From UBA11986 sp963734955 (GTDB lineage: Bacteria; Bacteroidota; Ignavibacteria; UBA10030; UBA6906), in assembly GCA_963734955.1 (NCBI GenBank), contig CAVTJO010000012.1, positions 124,001 through 188,000 on the forward strand: DNA of 64,000 bases. Reading direction: 5' to 3'. A program made the position numbers and the translations under genes. The notes under the pieces were generated by a model. The model was not told the DNA's origin, ran no database searches, and saw only the letters and a list, made by a program, of their open reading frames with translations. Shown piece by piece: positions 44,074 to 53,072 of this stretch (position 1 is its first letter; each line of letters starts with the position of its first letter).

Positions 44074-46473
44074 TTACGCTGATGTTCCCGCCATTCCGGA
44101 TTTTGATTCGCCGAGAATAATGCTCTTGTATTTTTGATAGAGATATGAGACCGCAAGAAGAATCACCCCGAGTCCGATGAACGAGAAGATGCGGTAGAGA
44201 GTGTCAAGAAACGAGAGATCGTAGATGAAGATTTTCAAAATCGTAAACCCGAACAACACAATCGACGCGATCCGGATTCCCCGATGACGTCTCCAGATTC
44301 CGACAACCATCAAAGCAATTGAATAGAACAGCCAGACACCGGAGAGGGACAACTGTTGGAGATTATTCAACCGTGAGTACTCTGCGGCGTACGATGTTCC
44401 TCCGAGCATCACCTTCGCTTTCTCAAAGTAGTCCTTTGTCTCGCCTGTCACCAGCACAAGCATGAGAATCACGATAATGACTCCAACTGCGCCGAGCACT
44501 TCAGCATTCCAGCTTCCCAGAGGGGTCCGGTTGCGAATCCACCTTGCAAGAACGAATGTGCCGGCAACGACAATAATCATCGTCAGAAACCGGAAATTTG
44601 CAACAAGCTGAAAATCCGCCACAGGCATGAATGAGAGTCCCCGGATCGCCGCGAGACAGACCGAGAGCAACGCCACGCCGAGGCCGGTGTGTTGCCACGG
44701 GAATTCCTTTCTTATCATGCCAAACCAGAACAGCGGAAGTGAATACAGCATCCACACCACGCCAAGAGTCATCAGCTCATTGAAGTCGAGACGATCGAGG
44801 CTTGTCCCGGCTGCCGTCAGTTTGATCGATTTGAAGTACCCCGTCGTCTCTACTGTAATCAAGGCGAGCACAAGGACCGGCCAAATATAATTGAGAATCC
44901 GCGCAAACAACAATCGGCGCTCTTCAACGGCCCTGTTCAGCCAGTCCGCGCAGATCCCCATTGATGCAGCAAGAATTGCGAACGTAAACGCTCGCTGGTT
45001 AAGCAACAAACCTGCGTCAACCACGGGTGAAGTACTGAATGAATCCGGATTGTACAACAACTTGAGAAGTGCACACCCGTAGATCGCAATGCCGGAAAGC
45101 CAGACAAAATCACGACGAAATCGAAGGCCGAGAAGAATCAGGACGAGCGCTTCGACCGACCACCAAACTACCGTCTTGAAACCCGTAAACTGAATCGCAG
45201 TCGCCGCAACCAGAAGTATTATGGCGATCAGAACCTGACGGAAGAATACATTCACCCCATCGGGGTTGCGCCGCTGGACGATCAACGCAGTGCCAAAATA
45301 CGCCACGCCAAGAATGAGTGTGATCAACCCCATCACCTCATGATGGCCGGGTTCAATCAATGAATAGATCGCACTATAGAAGAACAGAGCATTCGCTGTC
45401 GCGACTGCTGTCCGGACTTCCACTGACGTGGCAATTTTCTTGAGCGCCCGATAGATCTCCATCGCGTAGAACAACATCCAGAACACAACCAGGAAGTATG
45501 TAGTAGCCAGCATCTGGTCCATCTCGTAGTATTCCCTGTACCACAACAAATAGACCAGATACGTCGCAGCGAGGGCAAGCGGTTCAAGCATTGCCCAGCT
45601 ATCCTTCATCAATAGAACGGCAAGAAGGCCGGCGTCGAGGAGAGCGATGTAGGTGAAGAGGCCGACTTCATTCGATTCACCCGTGCTCAAAAGAAAGGGA
45701 GTCAGAAATCCACCCACCAATCCGAGCATTGACACCGCCAGCGAGTCGTACTTGAACCCCTGCAGGAAGGCCAGGATAGTTACTCCCGACATCATCAGGA
45801 ACGCCACAGTTTGGGGGACGAGATGATAGAAATTGAACGTTGCGAACACAGAAAGATACAGCACTGCAAGTCCGGCACCCACGAGACCCTGAGCAAATAC
45901 TTCGAGCTTTGATTTGTTCGCACGTCCTGCCCCTACCAGGAGTCCGGCGCCAATGACAAACCCTATGACAACACGCATCGTTTCGGTGATCCAGTTGTTA
46001 TCGAACGCGTACTTCAGGAAGAAGCCGACACCAATGATGAGAGCGAGGGCACCGATGCGGTTCAGCAGCTTGCCTCCAATAAGCGCTTCCCATTCTTCCC
46101 TTGTCCTTGACGGACTCGCCGGTTGAGGCAATGGCGGGGGCGACACTGCTGGTGCTTGAGTTCTGGGTTTATCCACCGGGATTGACACGGATACGGAAGC
46201 AGCAGGTTGAGGCTCCGGTGTGCGGACAGGCGTTGCCTGGACTTCGTTCGTCAGTTTCCCCGATGGTGGGACTGGCTCTGAGTGAGGAATGAGTTTTCGA
46301 CGTAGCTCGGCAATATCATCCTCGAGGCTTCGCAGGCGGAAGTGTATCGAATCCATCAATTCCATCTTGTGTTGCAGGCTATTGGTTTTATTGATGTACA
46401 CGAACAGGAGAATCACAATTCCCAGGGGAATAGCAGTGGCAAGGAAAATTCCGAACACAATTCCGATATCCAT
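44074..46473 (-). CDS. DUF2339 multi-spanning membrane protein
   Basis: The 799-residue protein has an N-terminal helix, a coiled coil (MELMDSIHFRLRSLEDDIAE), a proline-rich linker, then the DUF2339 signature TREEWEALIGGKLLNRIGAL with about 20-24 membrane helices to the end. The repeated hydrophobic units and the RFRRDFVWLSGIAIYG loops fit the family, which is common in Bacteroidota and Proteobacteria. The function is unknown, and some members sit with envelope-biogenesis genes. RDD follows 49 bases upstream on the same strand. Confidence 0.87.
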   Translation of the reverse strand: MDIGIVFGIFLATAIPLGIVILLFVYINKTNSLQHKMELMDSIHFRLRSLEDDIAELRRKLIPHSEPVPPSGKLTNEVQATPVRTPEPQPAASVSVSIPVDKPRTQAPAVSPPPLPQPASPSRTREEWEALIGGKLLNRIGALALIIGVGFFLKYAFDNNWITETMRVVIGFVIGAGLLVGAGRANKSKLEVFAQGLVGAGLAVLYLSVFATFNFYHLVPQTVAFLMMSGVTILAFLQGFKYDSLAVSMLGLVGGFLTPFLLSTGESNEVGLFTYIALLDAGLLAVLLMKDSWAMLEPLALAATYLVYLLWYREYYEMDQMLATTYFLVVFWMLFYAMEIYRALKKIATSVEVRTAVATANALFFYSAIYSLIEPGHHEVMGLITLILGVAYFGTALIVQRRNPDGVNVFFRQVLIAIILLVAATAIQFTGFKTVVWWSVEALVLILLGLRFRRDFVWLSGIAIYGCALLKLLYNPDSFSTSPVVDAGLLLNQRAFTFAILAASMGICADWLNRAVEERRLLFARILNYIWPVLVLALITVETTGYFKSIKLTAAGTSLDRLDFNELMTLGVVWMLYSLPLFWFGMIRKEFPWQHTGLGVALLSVCLAAIRGLSFMPVADFQLVANFRFLTMIIVVAGTFVLARWIRNRTPLGSWNAEVLGAVGVIIVILMLVLVTGETKDYFEKAKVMLGGTSYAAEYSRLNNLQQLSLSGVWLFYSIALMVVGIWRRHRGIRIASIVLFGFTILKIFIYDLSFLDTLYRIFSFIGLGVILLAVSYLYQKYKSIILGESKSGMAGTSA

Positions 46474-46522
46474 GACTACCTCTTGATGATCAATGGGGCG
46501 AGGACGTTGTTTCCGCTATCCG

Positions 46523-47008
46523 TTACTTGTCGATCACAAGACATCCCGCAATGATATCATGCAGCGCCTGTTTCTGCTGGGTGAATCCTGCCATCGCATA
46601 TCCGACACCCATGGTGAGCGATGAGATGAATTTAGCGAAGTATCTCCCCGTTGCCCGTGCGAAGGTGACTCTGGTTCCGTTCACGTCGGTCACCTTGATG
46701 CCAACAGCCATCTTGCCAAGGGTCCCTTGTTGGCCGGACGACTCCATGAGAGCGAAATAGAGCCACCCTGCCGCCATGATGCCGAGTACCAGGAGGGCGT
46801 ATGCGGCAAGCATGGCCAGAAGAAATCCAACCGCCGTCTCAGAATCGTAATACGAGTTGATATTGTTCATCGAAAATACACCAAGCCCGATGGCGGCAAG
46901 AAGAGGAACGAGCAGCACGACGCTGCCCATACCGATAATTATTGAATCAATGATGTACGCTACGAAACGTTTCCAGAAACCAGCATATTGAAACTGCGGA
47001 GAATCCAT
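46523..47008 (-). CDS. RDD family membrane protein
   Basis: The 161-residue protein has the RDD pattern: YAGFWKRFVAYIIDSIIIG at the start with the Arg-Asp pair, GTLGKMAVGIKVTDVNGTR in the middle and ARATGRYFAKFISSL before the last helix. Three membrane helices are evident. RDD proteins act in Na+/H+ transport or have no known role. The gene lies just before the DUF2339 gene and may form an operon with it. Confidence 0.88.
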   Translation of the reverse strand: MDSPQFQYAGFWKRFVAYIIDSIIIGMGSVVLLVPLLAAIGLGVFSMNNINSYYDSETAVGFLLAMLAAYALLVLGIMAAGWLYFALMESSGQQGTLGKMAVGIKVTDVNGTRVTFARATGRYFAKFISSLTMGVGYAMAGFTQQKQALHDIIAGCLVIDK

Positions 47009-47340
47009 TGCGCTCTCCTACCGTTGTCAGAGCCCGAATAAGTACGTATCCCGATGATCGAAAAGAAAGAACTGCGGAACCCGGAATGGAGTGGGAGTCC
47101 TTTCTCCACACTGGAAAACACCAGCGTATCAGAAGGCGGACATGCCGGGAGGCTTGGATCCAAAGTAAGAACTATGGGATGAAACATCAAGGCGGAAAGT
47201 CGCGACTGGGCGCCGCCAGTCAGGCTTGCGCTTGATCAATGCCGGGGCATTGCCAAGGTAAGGGGAAGAAATGTGGCTCCCAAAAAAGAAGAGCCACATT
47301 GAGATTTGAGTTGCGTGACAAACGATCCCTGGCGGGGCCG
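47009..47340. other. Intergenic stretch between yceI and the RDD gene
   Basis: About 330 bases without a convincing gene. It contains the hairpin at 47271-47299 and should contain the RDD promoter, for which no good match was found. Open frames here lack start signals and family patterns. Confidence 0.4.
47271..47299 (-). terminator. Terminator hairpin after yceI
   Basis: ATGTGGCTC (47271-47279), an 11-base loop, GAGCCACAT (47291-47299): a perfect 9-base-pair stem 41 bases after the yceI stop. On the minus strand it is followed by TTTCTTCCCC, a weak T run. Confidence 0.6.
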
Positions 47341-47931
47341 TTATTTCGATTTGGTGAACTCCATCAGCAAAGTGATGTTGATATTCTTCCCTGCTATGAG
47401 TCCGCCGGTGTCCATTGTCTTATCCCACCTGACGCCAAAATCAAACCGATCAATGGTCGTGGTAGCCTTGAAGGCAGATCGGGTATTTCCCCAAGGATCC
47501 CGGATTGTCCCCTCGTATTTTGTATCCAGGACCACACTCTTCGTTACATCACGAATGGTCAGATCACCGGTGATCTTGTATGTTCCCTCTCCCGTCTTCT
47601 CCATCTTTGTGCTCTTGAATCTTATCTCGGGGAATTTCTCTGTGCTCAGAAATGAATCGGATCGAACGTCCCTGTCACGTCCTTCGCTGCCCGTATCAAT
47701 ACTCGCCGCCTTGATTGTCGCATCGATTTGGGCATCCGTGAAGTCGTCCGTGTTTGCAGTCAGTGTTGCATCGACGTCCTTGAACATTCCCGTCACCTCC
47801 GAAATGACGAGGTGGGCCACGGTGAATGTTACCTGGCTGTGGGCTTTGTCCATTTTCCAGACAGCACTATACGCTGTATTGGCAGCGGCAATGAAAAAGG
47901 CCGCCGCGATGAGAGTCAATATTCTATGCAT
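47341..47931 (-). CDS. YceI family periplasmic protein
   Basis: The 196-residue lipocalin-like protein has a signal peptide (ILTLIAAAFFIAAANTAYSA) and the YceI pattern: WKMDKAHSQVTFTVAHLVIS, GMFKDVDATL, FLSTEKFPEIRFKST, TYKITGDLTIRDVTKSV, RSAFKATTTIDRFDFGV. The family binds isoprenoid quinones or other lipids in the periplasm. I use Met 47931 (AAGGA upstream). An in-frame ATG at 48009 has a stronger GGAGGGAGG and would add a basic 26-residue leader. It probably belongs to the MarR-controlled group starting at 49524. Confidence 0.88.
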   Translation of the reverse strand: MHRILTLIAAAFFIAAANTAYSAVWKMDKAHSQVTFTVAHLVISEVTGMFKDVDATLTANTDDFTDAQIDATIKAASIDTGSEGRDRDVRSDSFLSTEKFPEIRFKSTKMEKTGEGTYKITGDLTIRDVTKSVVLDTKYEGTIRDPWGNTRSAFKATTTIDRFDFGVRWDKTMDTGGLIAGKNINITLLMEFTKSK

Positions 47932-48125
47932 GTATGCTTTTCCTTGATAGTAGTTTCTGAAAATAATGGTTCTCTGAACTCGGCGTCTCAACCTCAGGTA
48001 CCTCTTCATAGTTCCCCTCCCTCCACTGTTAGCCTCCAAAACGATGTGGACCGGTGGCCACCTCCGGCCATGAACACACCTCGTCATCTATGGTACGCCC
48101 TGCGCCTGTGAATGACATGGTCAAC

Positions 48126-48422
48126 TCAGTTCATCGATACCGGGGGCATCATGACTGCATCCGTTTTCCTGAACATCAGCTCCCGGATCTCTGCATTCAT
48201 CCATCCAAACAGTGGAAACGACGACACAATCTCCACCACATTTTCTTCGGAATCCGCGCTCACCGTGACCCACAGACGCGACCGGTCAAATGCGAGACTG
48301 TAACTCGTAAGCACACCCTGCTTCATCAGCTCGTCAATTCTTGCCCTCTGCCTGGGGATCAAGGAAATGAATTCCCCGGGAGGATTCGCAGGAAGTCCAA
48401 TTATGACCATGTATTCTTTCAT
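48126..48422 (-). CDS. Small dimeric alpha-beta barrel protein (muconolactone isomerase-like)
   Basis: The 98-residue protein starts MKEYMVIIGLPANPPGEF, has ISLIPRQRARIDELMKQGVL, then SLAFDRSRLWVTVSADSEEN and FPLFGWMNAEIREL. This alternation of strand and helix fits the muconolactone delta-isomerase/YCII-like ferredoxin-fold group. It is found beside quinone-related reductases and may handle small aromatic or quinone compounds. Met 48422 has GAAGG upstream. Confidence 0.7.
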   Translation of the reverse strand: MKEYMVIIGLPANPPGEFISLIPRQRARIDELMKQGVLTSYSLAFDRSRLWVTVSADSEENVVEIVSSFPLFGWMNAEIRELMFRKTDAVMMPPVSMN

Positions 48423-48470
48423 TTCATGACCTTCTTCAATGATTGTTGCCAATGATACTCAATCTTCGTC

Positions 48471-49031
48471 TTATCCCCGGGGAATCAAACGGAGTGTCCA
48501 TGCAAGCAATGCTTCCAGCAAGGAACGTACTGCCTTTCTTGTGTCCGCATCCAGGAGATTTCCTTCTGCGTCAAACTTCTCCCACGCCTTCGAAACGTAG
48601 AGCTCCGGCTTCTGCAACGGTAACGTGCCATTGAATTGAAGAATCTGTCGCAAATGCATTTGTGCCCGCAGCGTTCCCATTGTTCCTCCGGCACCCATCA
48701 TCGCCAGAGGCTTTCCGTTGAGAGGAGAGTCTTTGGGCGTGCGCGAAGCCCAATCGATCGCATTCTTCAGCACACCCGAGACGGAGTAATTGTATTCCGG
48801 CGTCACAATAAGTAATGCATCCGCGACTGCAATACGGGATTTGAAATGCCGTACCGGTTCCGGGAGGCTGCCCCCATCGTTGTCCGCGTTGTACAGAGGA
48901 ATAGCATGGAGGTCAAATATTTCCAGTGTCATCCCTTCCGGCAGCAATTCTCCGGCGGCCCGAAGCAGCCCGGAGTTGTAGGAGGCCTTTCGAAGGCTCC
49001 CCGAGAATCCCAGAACATTGATACTTCTCAT
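48471..49031 (-). CDS. NADPH-dependent FMN reductase (chromate/quinone reductase family)
   Basis: The 186-residue flavodoxin-like enzyme shows the FMN phosphate loop GFSGSLRKASYNSGLLRA at residues 9-26 and the TPEYNYSVSGVLKNAIDWASR motif that contacts the flavin ring. Relatives (ChrR, ArsH-like, NQO-type) reduce quinones, chromate or azo compounds by two electrons to avoid radicals. It lies directly after marR (22 bases), so it is probably controlled by that regulator in response to quinone or electrophile stress. Confidence 0.92.
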   Translation of the reverse strand: MRSINVLGFSGSLRKASYNSGLLRAAGELLPEGMTLEIFDLHAIPLYNADNDGGSLPEPVRHFKSRIAVADALLIVTPEYNYSVSGVLKNAIDWASRTPKDSPLNGKPLAMMGAGGTMGTLRAQMHLRQILQFNGTLPLQKPELYVSKAWEKFDAEGNLLDADTRKAVRSLLEALLAWTLRLIPRG

Positions 49032-49053
49032 GATGATTTCAGACCCCCTGGCG

Positions 49054-49524
49054 TCAATTCATGTTAGCTGTATGTACTTTCAACGCCAATCCCAGTTTCT
49101 TCAACAAGGCGGACAGTTGTTTTTGTTCCACCTCGGTCAAGACCGAGGCGAGGCGTTGAACAACGTGGGCGTGTTGGTGAAAGATATCCTCAAACAGTCG
49201 TTTCCCTTTGGGAGTCAGGTGTACGTACACCGCCCTGCGATCCTCCTTGCAGTGCCGGCGTTCAACGAGACCGGTTTTTTCAAGATTGTCCACGACCACT
49301 GTCGTGTTGCCACAGCTTGAGAGTTGCTTCCTGGCAATGTCCCCGAGAGTCATGAATCCAAGATGCCCCAGCAATTCAATGACCCCAAATTGCGCCTGGG
49401 TGAGTCCATAGCGACGGATGTCCTCTGTCGTGTGCTTGTTGAATACCGAGAAGGCCCGGGCAAGTTTCACCCACATACCGAGGGCAAGGTCAGCCTTCTT
49501 TCCGTAACGTCGTGTCATCTGCAA
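49054..49524 (-). CDS. MarR family transcriptional regulator
   Basis: The 156-residue protein has the MarR winged-helix layout: dimerisation helix, HTH with LTQAQFGVIELLGHLGFMTL and DIARKQLSSCGNTTVVVDNL, the wing ERRHCKEDRRAVYVHLTPKG, then C-terminal helices. The DxRxxxVxLT wing motif is present. Cys residues in the recognition helix (SSCGNT) and wing (RHCKED) are possible redox or electrophile sensors, as in MhqR/YodB-type regulators, though this is inference. It should bind the palindrome at 49527-49544 and repress itself and the genes down to yceI. Confidence 0.92.
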   Translation of the reverse strand: MQMTRRYGKKADLALGMWVKLARAFSVFNKHTTEDIRRYGLTQAQFGVIELLGHLGFMTLGDIARKQLSSCGNTTVVVDNLEKTGLVERRHCKEDRRAVYVHLTPKGKRLFEDIFHQHAHVVQRLASVLTEVEQKQLSALLKKLGLALKVHTANMN

Positions 49525-49526
49525 TG

Positions 49527-49544
49527 TATTTTGAATTCAAAATA
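49527..49544. promoter_or_regulatory. Putative MarR operator
   Basis: TATTTTGAATTCAAAATA is a perfect 18-base palindrome, 3 bases upstream of the marR start codon and just downstream of the predicted transcription start. Its size and position fit a MarR dimer site for autorepression. Confidence 0.65.
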
Positions 49545-49553
49545 TCTCAATTC

Positions 49554-49582
49554 AATATAATTGATTATGACCCATTTGTCAA
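49554..49582 (-). promoter_or_regulatory. marR promoter
   Basis: Minus strand TTGACA (49582-49577), 17 bases, TATATT (49559-49554). The start point would fall near 49547, so the MarR palindrome covers the first transcribed bases. Confidence 0.7.
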
Positions 49583-49681
49583 GGGTCATGACGCCAGCTT
49601 GGGAGCAAAAATTGGAGAGGACTTCCGTGCATGAAACGTCACGGTGGTACGGACGGGTCATTCGGGATGTTGCAGATTGTG

Positions 49682-52060
49682 TTACTCGACGACAATCACT
49701 ACTTTGTCGCTTTCGACACGCGCATCGCGCACCGTGCCAACAAGTTGCAGCCGATGACTCCCCTTCTTCAGATTCCACCACACTCCCCGTCGGTCATATC
49801 TGTAGAATTCCTTGTCGTCCACAACCACACTCACGTTGCTGACCCGATCCGGGATGAAACCAAGTATCCTGACAGTCTGGTACTCCGGTCGCAACGTCGG
49901 ATCGAGCTTGAACAGATCGCCATCGTTTGGAGAAAGAATTGAAAGCAGTTTTTTGGGATTTACCGAATCGTCCTTTAAGCCTGACGTGGCGCCCGTCAGC
50001 CTGATCGCATTCCCTGGCGGCAAAGGAATCCCTTCCTCGGCAGCCCACACTGCGTACTCCGGCGGCAAGACTTCAAACACGCGGTCGATGGTTTCGCCAT
50101 CATCATCACGGCAGCGAAATCGGCGATGAACATCGCAGGGCTCCAAGGGTTGGCTTCCCCGAATGAACCACTCCCGGATCGACGTCCCGCATTGCGGTGT
50201 TGGAAGTTTCCCCGACAAAGGACAAATCGCAATGGATACAAGACCCTTGGGCTTTGTGAATTCCGAGGGAGGAAAGCCCCTCGGAGGCATGTGAAGCATC
50301 ATCATCACATCGGTGAAGATCTGCCCCGCGCCGGCGAGACCCGAGACACCACGCATCTCGCTTCCGTCGAAGTTGCCGACCCACACTCCAACGGTATAGC
50401 GGGTTGTGAAACCCACAGTCCAATTATCCCTGTAGTCTTTCGTTGTTCCGGTCTTGACTGCACACACAAATGGGAAATGAAATGCATTGCCAAAGGCGGG
50501 CCGGCGGGCAACAGGGTCGCTCAGGATGTTCGACAGGAGAAACGCCACACGCTCATCGAACAACCTGCGTGGGGGCTGCGCCATTTCCCGTAGACCCGAG
50601 CTCCCATTCACAGTGCGGACGGATTCGATAAGGTTCGCTGCCTTCCATATCCCGGCGTTTGCGATTGCACAATACGCATTCGTCAGACTGAGCAACGTAA
50701 CCTCTGCGTTGCCAAGCGTCAAACCAAAACCGTAGTACTCTGCCGATTGGTTTATACAATCCAGTCCGGCAAGATGGAGGCGTTCAATGAGATTCTCCTT
50801 GCCGATAAACTGGAGTGTTCGCACGGCAGGAATATTGTAGGAACAGGCAAGAGCAATCCGCACGCGCACCGGGCCGTGATAATGCCGGTCGTAGTTCTCC
50901 GGCACATAGTCTCCCCCTGCATCCGGGATATGGAGGGGGATGTCAGCAAGAACGGTCCCCGGCGAATGTCCGGCTTCGAGAGCTGTTCCGTATGTAAAGG
51001 GTTTGATGGCGGACCCCGGCTGGCGAAGTGCTAAAGCGCCATTTACCTCCCCACTATGCTGCTCGTCGAAGTAGTCGGCCGAGCCGATCAGAGCACGGAC
51101 GTTTCCCGTCGCATTCTCAATGACCACCACAGCGCCATTCGTGACATTTTTCCCGGCGAGCCTTGCGAGGTGGCCCCTGAGCAGATACTCGATACTCTGT
51201 TGCATCGGATAGTCAATGGTTGTCCGAATCGATGCCACGTCCCGCTGCCCGCCAAGTTCTGCAACAACCATGCTGACAACATGCGGTGCCAGAAAGTCCG
51301 ACCCCGGGGCGTTGATGGCGAGCGGCTGCTGAAGTGCACGTTCGTACTCGTCTTCGGAAATCATTTCCTGCGTTCGCATCTTCCCCAGAATGAGTCGTTG
51401 TCGCGGTCTGGCCGCGTCCGGGTTCCGGAATGGATTGAGTGTCGAAGGCGAGTTCGGCAGTGCGGCAAGGAAAGCAGACTCGGCAATCGAAAGCGCGATG
51501 GCGGGCTTCCCGAAATAATGGCGGGCCGCCGCCTCAACACCGATCAATTGATTGCCATAAGGAGCCCGGTTCAGATATTGCTCAAGGATTTCATCCTTGT
51601 TCATTGTTCGCTCAAGACGGAGTGCGAGCCAGATCTCCAACACCTTGTTTCGCAGCGAACGCGTGTGATGATAGACGTTGCGGACCACCTGCTGGGAAAG
51701 CGTCGACCCACCCGAGACAAACCGCATCGCCCTTACGTCCTCCACCAATGCCCTTACAATTGCAGACGGGTCAACGCCGATATGGTGATAGAACCGCTTG
51801 TCCTCAACCGCAATTGTGGCCTGAACCAGAGCGGGAGCGATCCGGTCGAGTTGTCTCCATTGCCCTCGTCCCTGTTCATCGTTGAGAAACTCCCGTAGCT
51901 GCAATCCGTTCCGATCCTCAACACGTAACGAGTGAACGCCTTGCTTCCCGAAATCCTCTTGCGGCAACTTCAGAAAAGTTGACCCTGCACCAATGATGAG
52001 ACATACCAACAGGAACGTCCCGAACTGGCGGCCATGACCTTTCTTTCTTGAATCTCGCAT
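49682..52060 (-). CDS. pbpC: Penicillin-binding protein 1C
   Basis: The 792-residue class A PBP has one membrane anchor, a GT51 glycosyltransferase (AVEDKRFYHHIGVDPSAI, SGGSTLSQQVVRN), a transpeptidase with SxxK in QPGSAIKPFTYG near residue 350, SYN in ACSYNIPAVR and KTGTT near residue 537, and the C-terminal BiPBP_C domain typical of PBP1C. It polymerises and cross-links peptidoglycan at the outer face of the inner membrane. In most genomes it is paired with an alpha-2-macroglobulin, present here at 53847-59530. Confidence 0.95.
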   Translation of the reverse strand: MRDSRKKGHGRQFGTFLLVCLIIGAGSTFLKLPQEDFGKQGVHSLRVEDRNGLQLREFLNDEQGRGQWRQLDRIAPALVQATIAVEDKRFYHHIGVDPSAIVRALVEDVRAMRFVSGGSTLSQQVVRNVYHHTRSLRNKVLEIWLALRLERTMNKDEILEQYLNRAPYGNQLIGVEAAARHYFGKPAIALSIAESAFLAALPNSPSTLNPFRNPDAARPRQRLILGKMRTQEMISEDEYERALQQPLAINAPGSDFLAPHVVSMVVAELGGQRDVASIRTTIDYPMQQSIEYLLRGHLARLAGKNVTNGAVVVIENATGNVRALIGSADYFDEQHSGEVNGALALRQPGSAIKPFTYGTALEAGHSPGTVLADIPLHIPDAGGDYVPENYDRHYHGPVRVRIALACSYNIPAVRTLQFIGKENLIERLHLAGLDCINQSAEYYGFGLTLGNAEVTLLSLTNAYCAIANAGIWKAANLIESVRTVNGSSGLREMAQPPRRLFDERVAFLLSNILSDPVARRPAFGNAFHFPFVCAVKTGTTKDYRDNWTVGFTTRYTVGVWVGNFDGSEMRGVSGLAGAGQIFTDVMMMLHMPPRGFPPSEFTKPKGLVSIAICPLSGKLPTPQCGTSIREWFIRGSQPLEPCDVHRRFRCRDDDGETIDRVFEVLPPEYAVWAAEEGIPLPPGNAIRLTGATSGLKDDSVNPKKLLSILSPNDGDLFKLDPTLRPEYQTVRILGFIPDRVSNVSVVVDDKEFYRYDRRGVWWNLKKGSHRLQLVGTVRDARVESDKVVIVVE

Positions 52061-52111
52061 GTGTTATAGGTAGATTGGACTCACAATTCATGCAAAACCT
52101 AAGAAAAAACC

Positions 52112-52603
52112 GTGCCGACTGCAAGATCGACTGACAAATCGACAAGCCCGCGTACACGAATCATCGTGTATTGTGACGGCGCGTGTTCGGGCAACCAATC
52201 TGCCCACAACGTCGGCGGATGGGGGGCCGTGTTGAGTTACCACAGCACGGTAAAGGAGATCCACGGCGGCGAACGCGACACATCGAACCAACGCATGGAA
52301 CTGACGGCGTGTATCAGGGCCCTTGAAGGGATCACATCGGCTACCATCCCGGTTGATGTGTACTCTGACAGCGCGTACCTTGTCAACTGCATGCGCGAGC
52401 AATGGTACGCGACCTGGCAAAAGAACGGGTGGAGAAACTCCAAGAAGCAGCCCGTAGAAAATCAGGACCTCTGGAAGAAACTGCTTGCACTGATCGACGC
52501 ACGATCAATCAATTTCCACAAAGTCACCGGCCACGCCGGAGTGAGGCTAAACGAGAGGGCCGATCAGCTTGCCCAACTGGGAATCAGGGAGCAAGAGCCA
52601 TGA
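52112..52603 (+). CDS. rnhA: Ribonuclease HI
   Basis: The 163-residue enzyme removes RNA from RNA-DNA hybrids. Catalytic residues are Asp22 (VYCDGACSGN), Glu63 (NQRMELTACIRAL), Asp86 (VYSDSAYLVNC), His141 (VTGHAG) and Asp151 (NERADQLA). The start is GTG 52112. The stop overlaps the ATG of the acetyltransferase gene (ATGA at 52600-52603), indicating translational coupling. Confidence 0.95.
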   Translation: MPTARSTDKSTSPRTRIIVYCDGACSGNQSAHNVGGWGAVLSYHSTVKEIHGGERDTSNQRMELTACIRALEGITSATIPVDVYSDSAYLVNCMREQWYATWQKNGWRNSKKQPVENQDLWKKLLALIDARSINFHKVTGHAGVRLNERADQLAQLGIREQEP

Positions 52604-53070
52604 AGTCAAAGAAAGAGCCAACATTCAGAGTTGCTTCTCCCGACGACCTGGAAACACTCGTCGGACTCATGCGCGAATACTACGCGTACGATCGCCTGAA
52701 GTTTGATTCCCGCGCTGCCGAAAAGGCGATGAAGCACCTCCTTCGTGACGAATCGCTTGGCCGAGTGTGGCTCATCGAAGAGTCTGACCATTCAGTGGGC
52801 TATTTCGTCATCACATTCCTGTTCAGCCTTGAATTCCATGGAGAGGTTGCGGTTCTTGACGAACTGCATATCAATGCGGCATACCGGGGAAGAGGCATCG
52901 GCAAGAGCGTCCTTGCCTTCGCGCACGAGTTCTGCACAATGCAGGGCATCAAGGCGATGCGACTCGAGGTCGAGCACGCCAACATTCAGGCTCAGGGCTT
53001 GTATCGCAAGTCGGGCTTCAAGGAACATACCCGTTATGTCATGACAAAGTGGGTGGACGACAGCAGGTAG
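52600..53070 (+). CDS. GNAT family N-acetyltransferase
   Basis: The 156-residue protein has the GNAT fold with motif A ELHINAAYRGRGIGKSVLAF (acetyl-CoA pyrophosphate loop RGxGIG) and motif B LEVEHANIQAQGLYRKSGF. The open frame extends upstream inside rnhA, but Met 52600 overlaps the rnhA stop and begins the real domain. The substrate is unknown. It is coupled to rnhA and precedes plsC. Confidence 0.9.
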   Translation: MKSKKEPTFRVASPDDLETLVGLMREYYAYDRLKFDSRAAEKAMKHLLRDESLGRVWLIEESDHSVGYFVITFLFSLEFHGEVAVLDELHINAAYRGRGIGKSVLAFAHEFCTMQGIKAMRLEVEHANIQAQGLYRKSGFKEHTRYVMTKWVDDSR

Positions 53071-53072
53071 AA

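Noticed and set aside
51056..51898. 280-residue open frame on the plus strand
   Set aside because: Shadow of the pbpC transpeptidase and transglycosylase domains.
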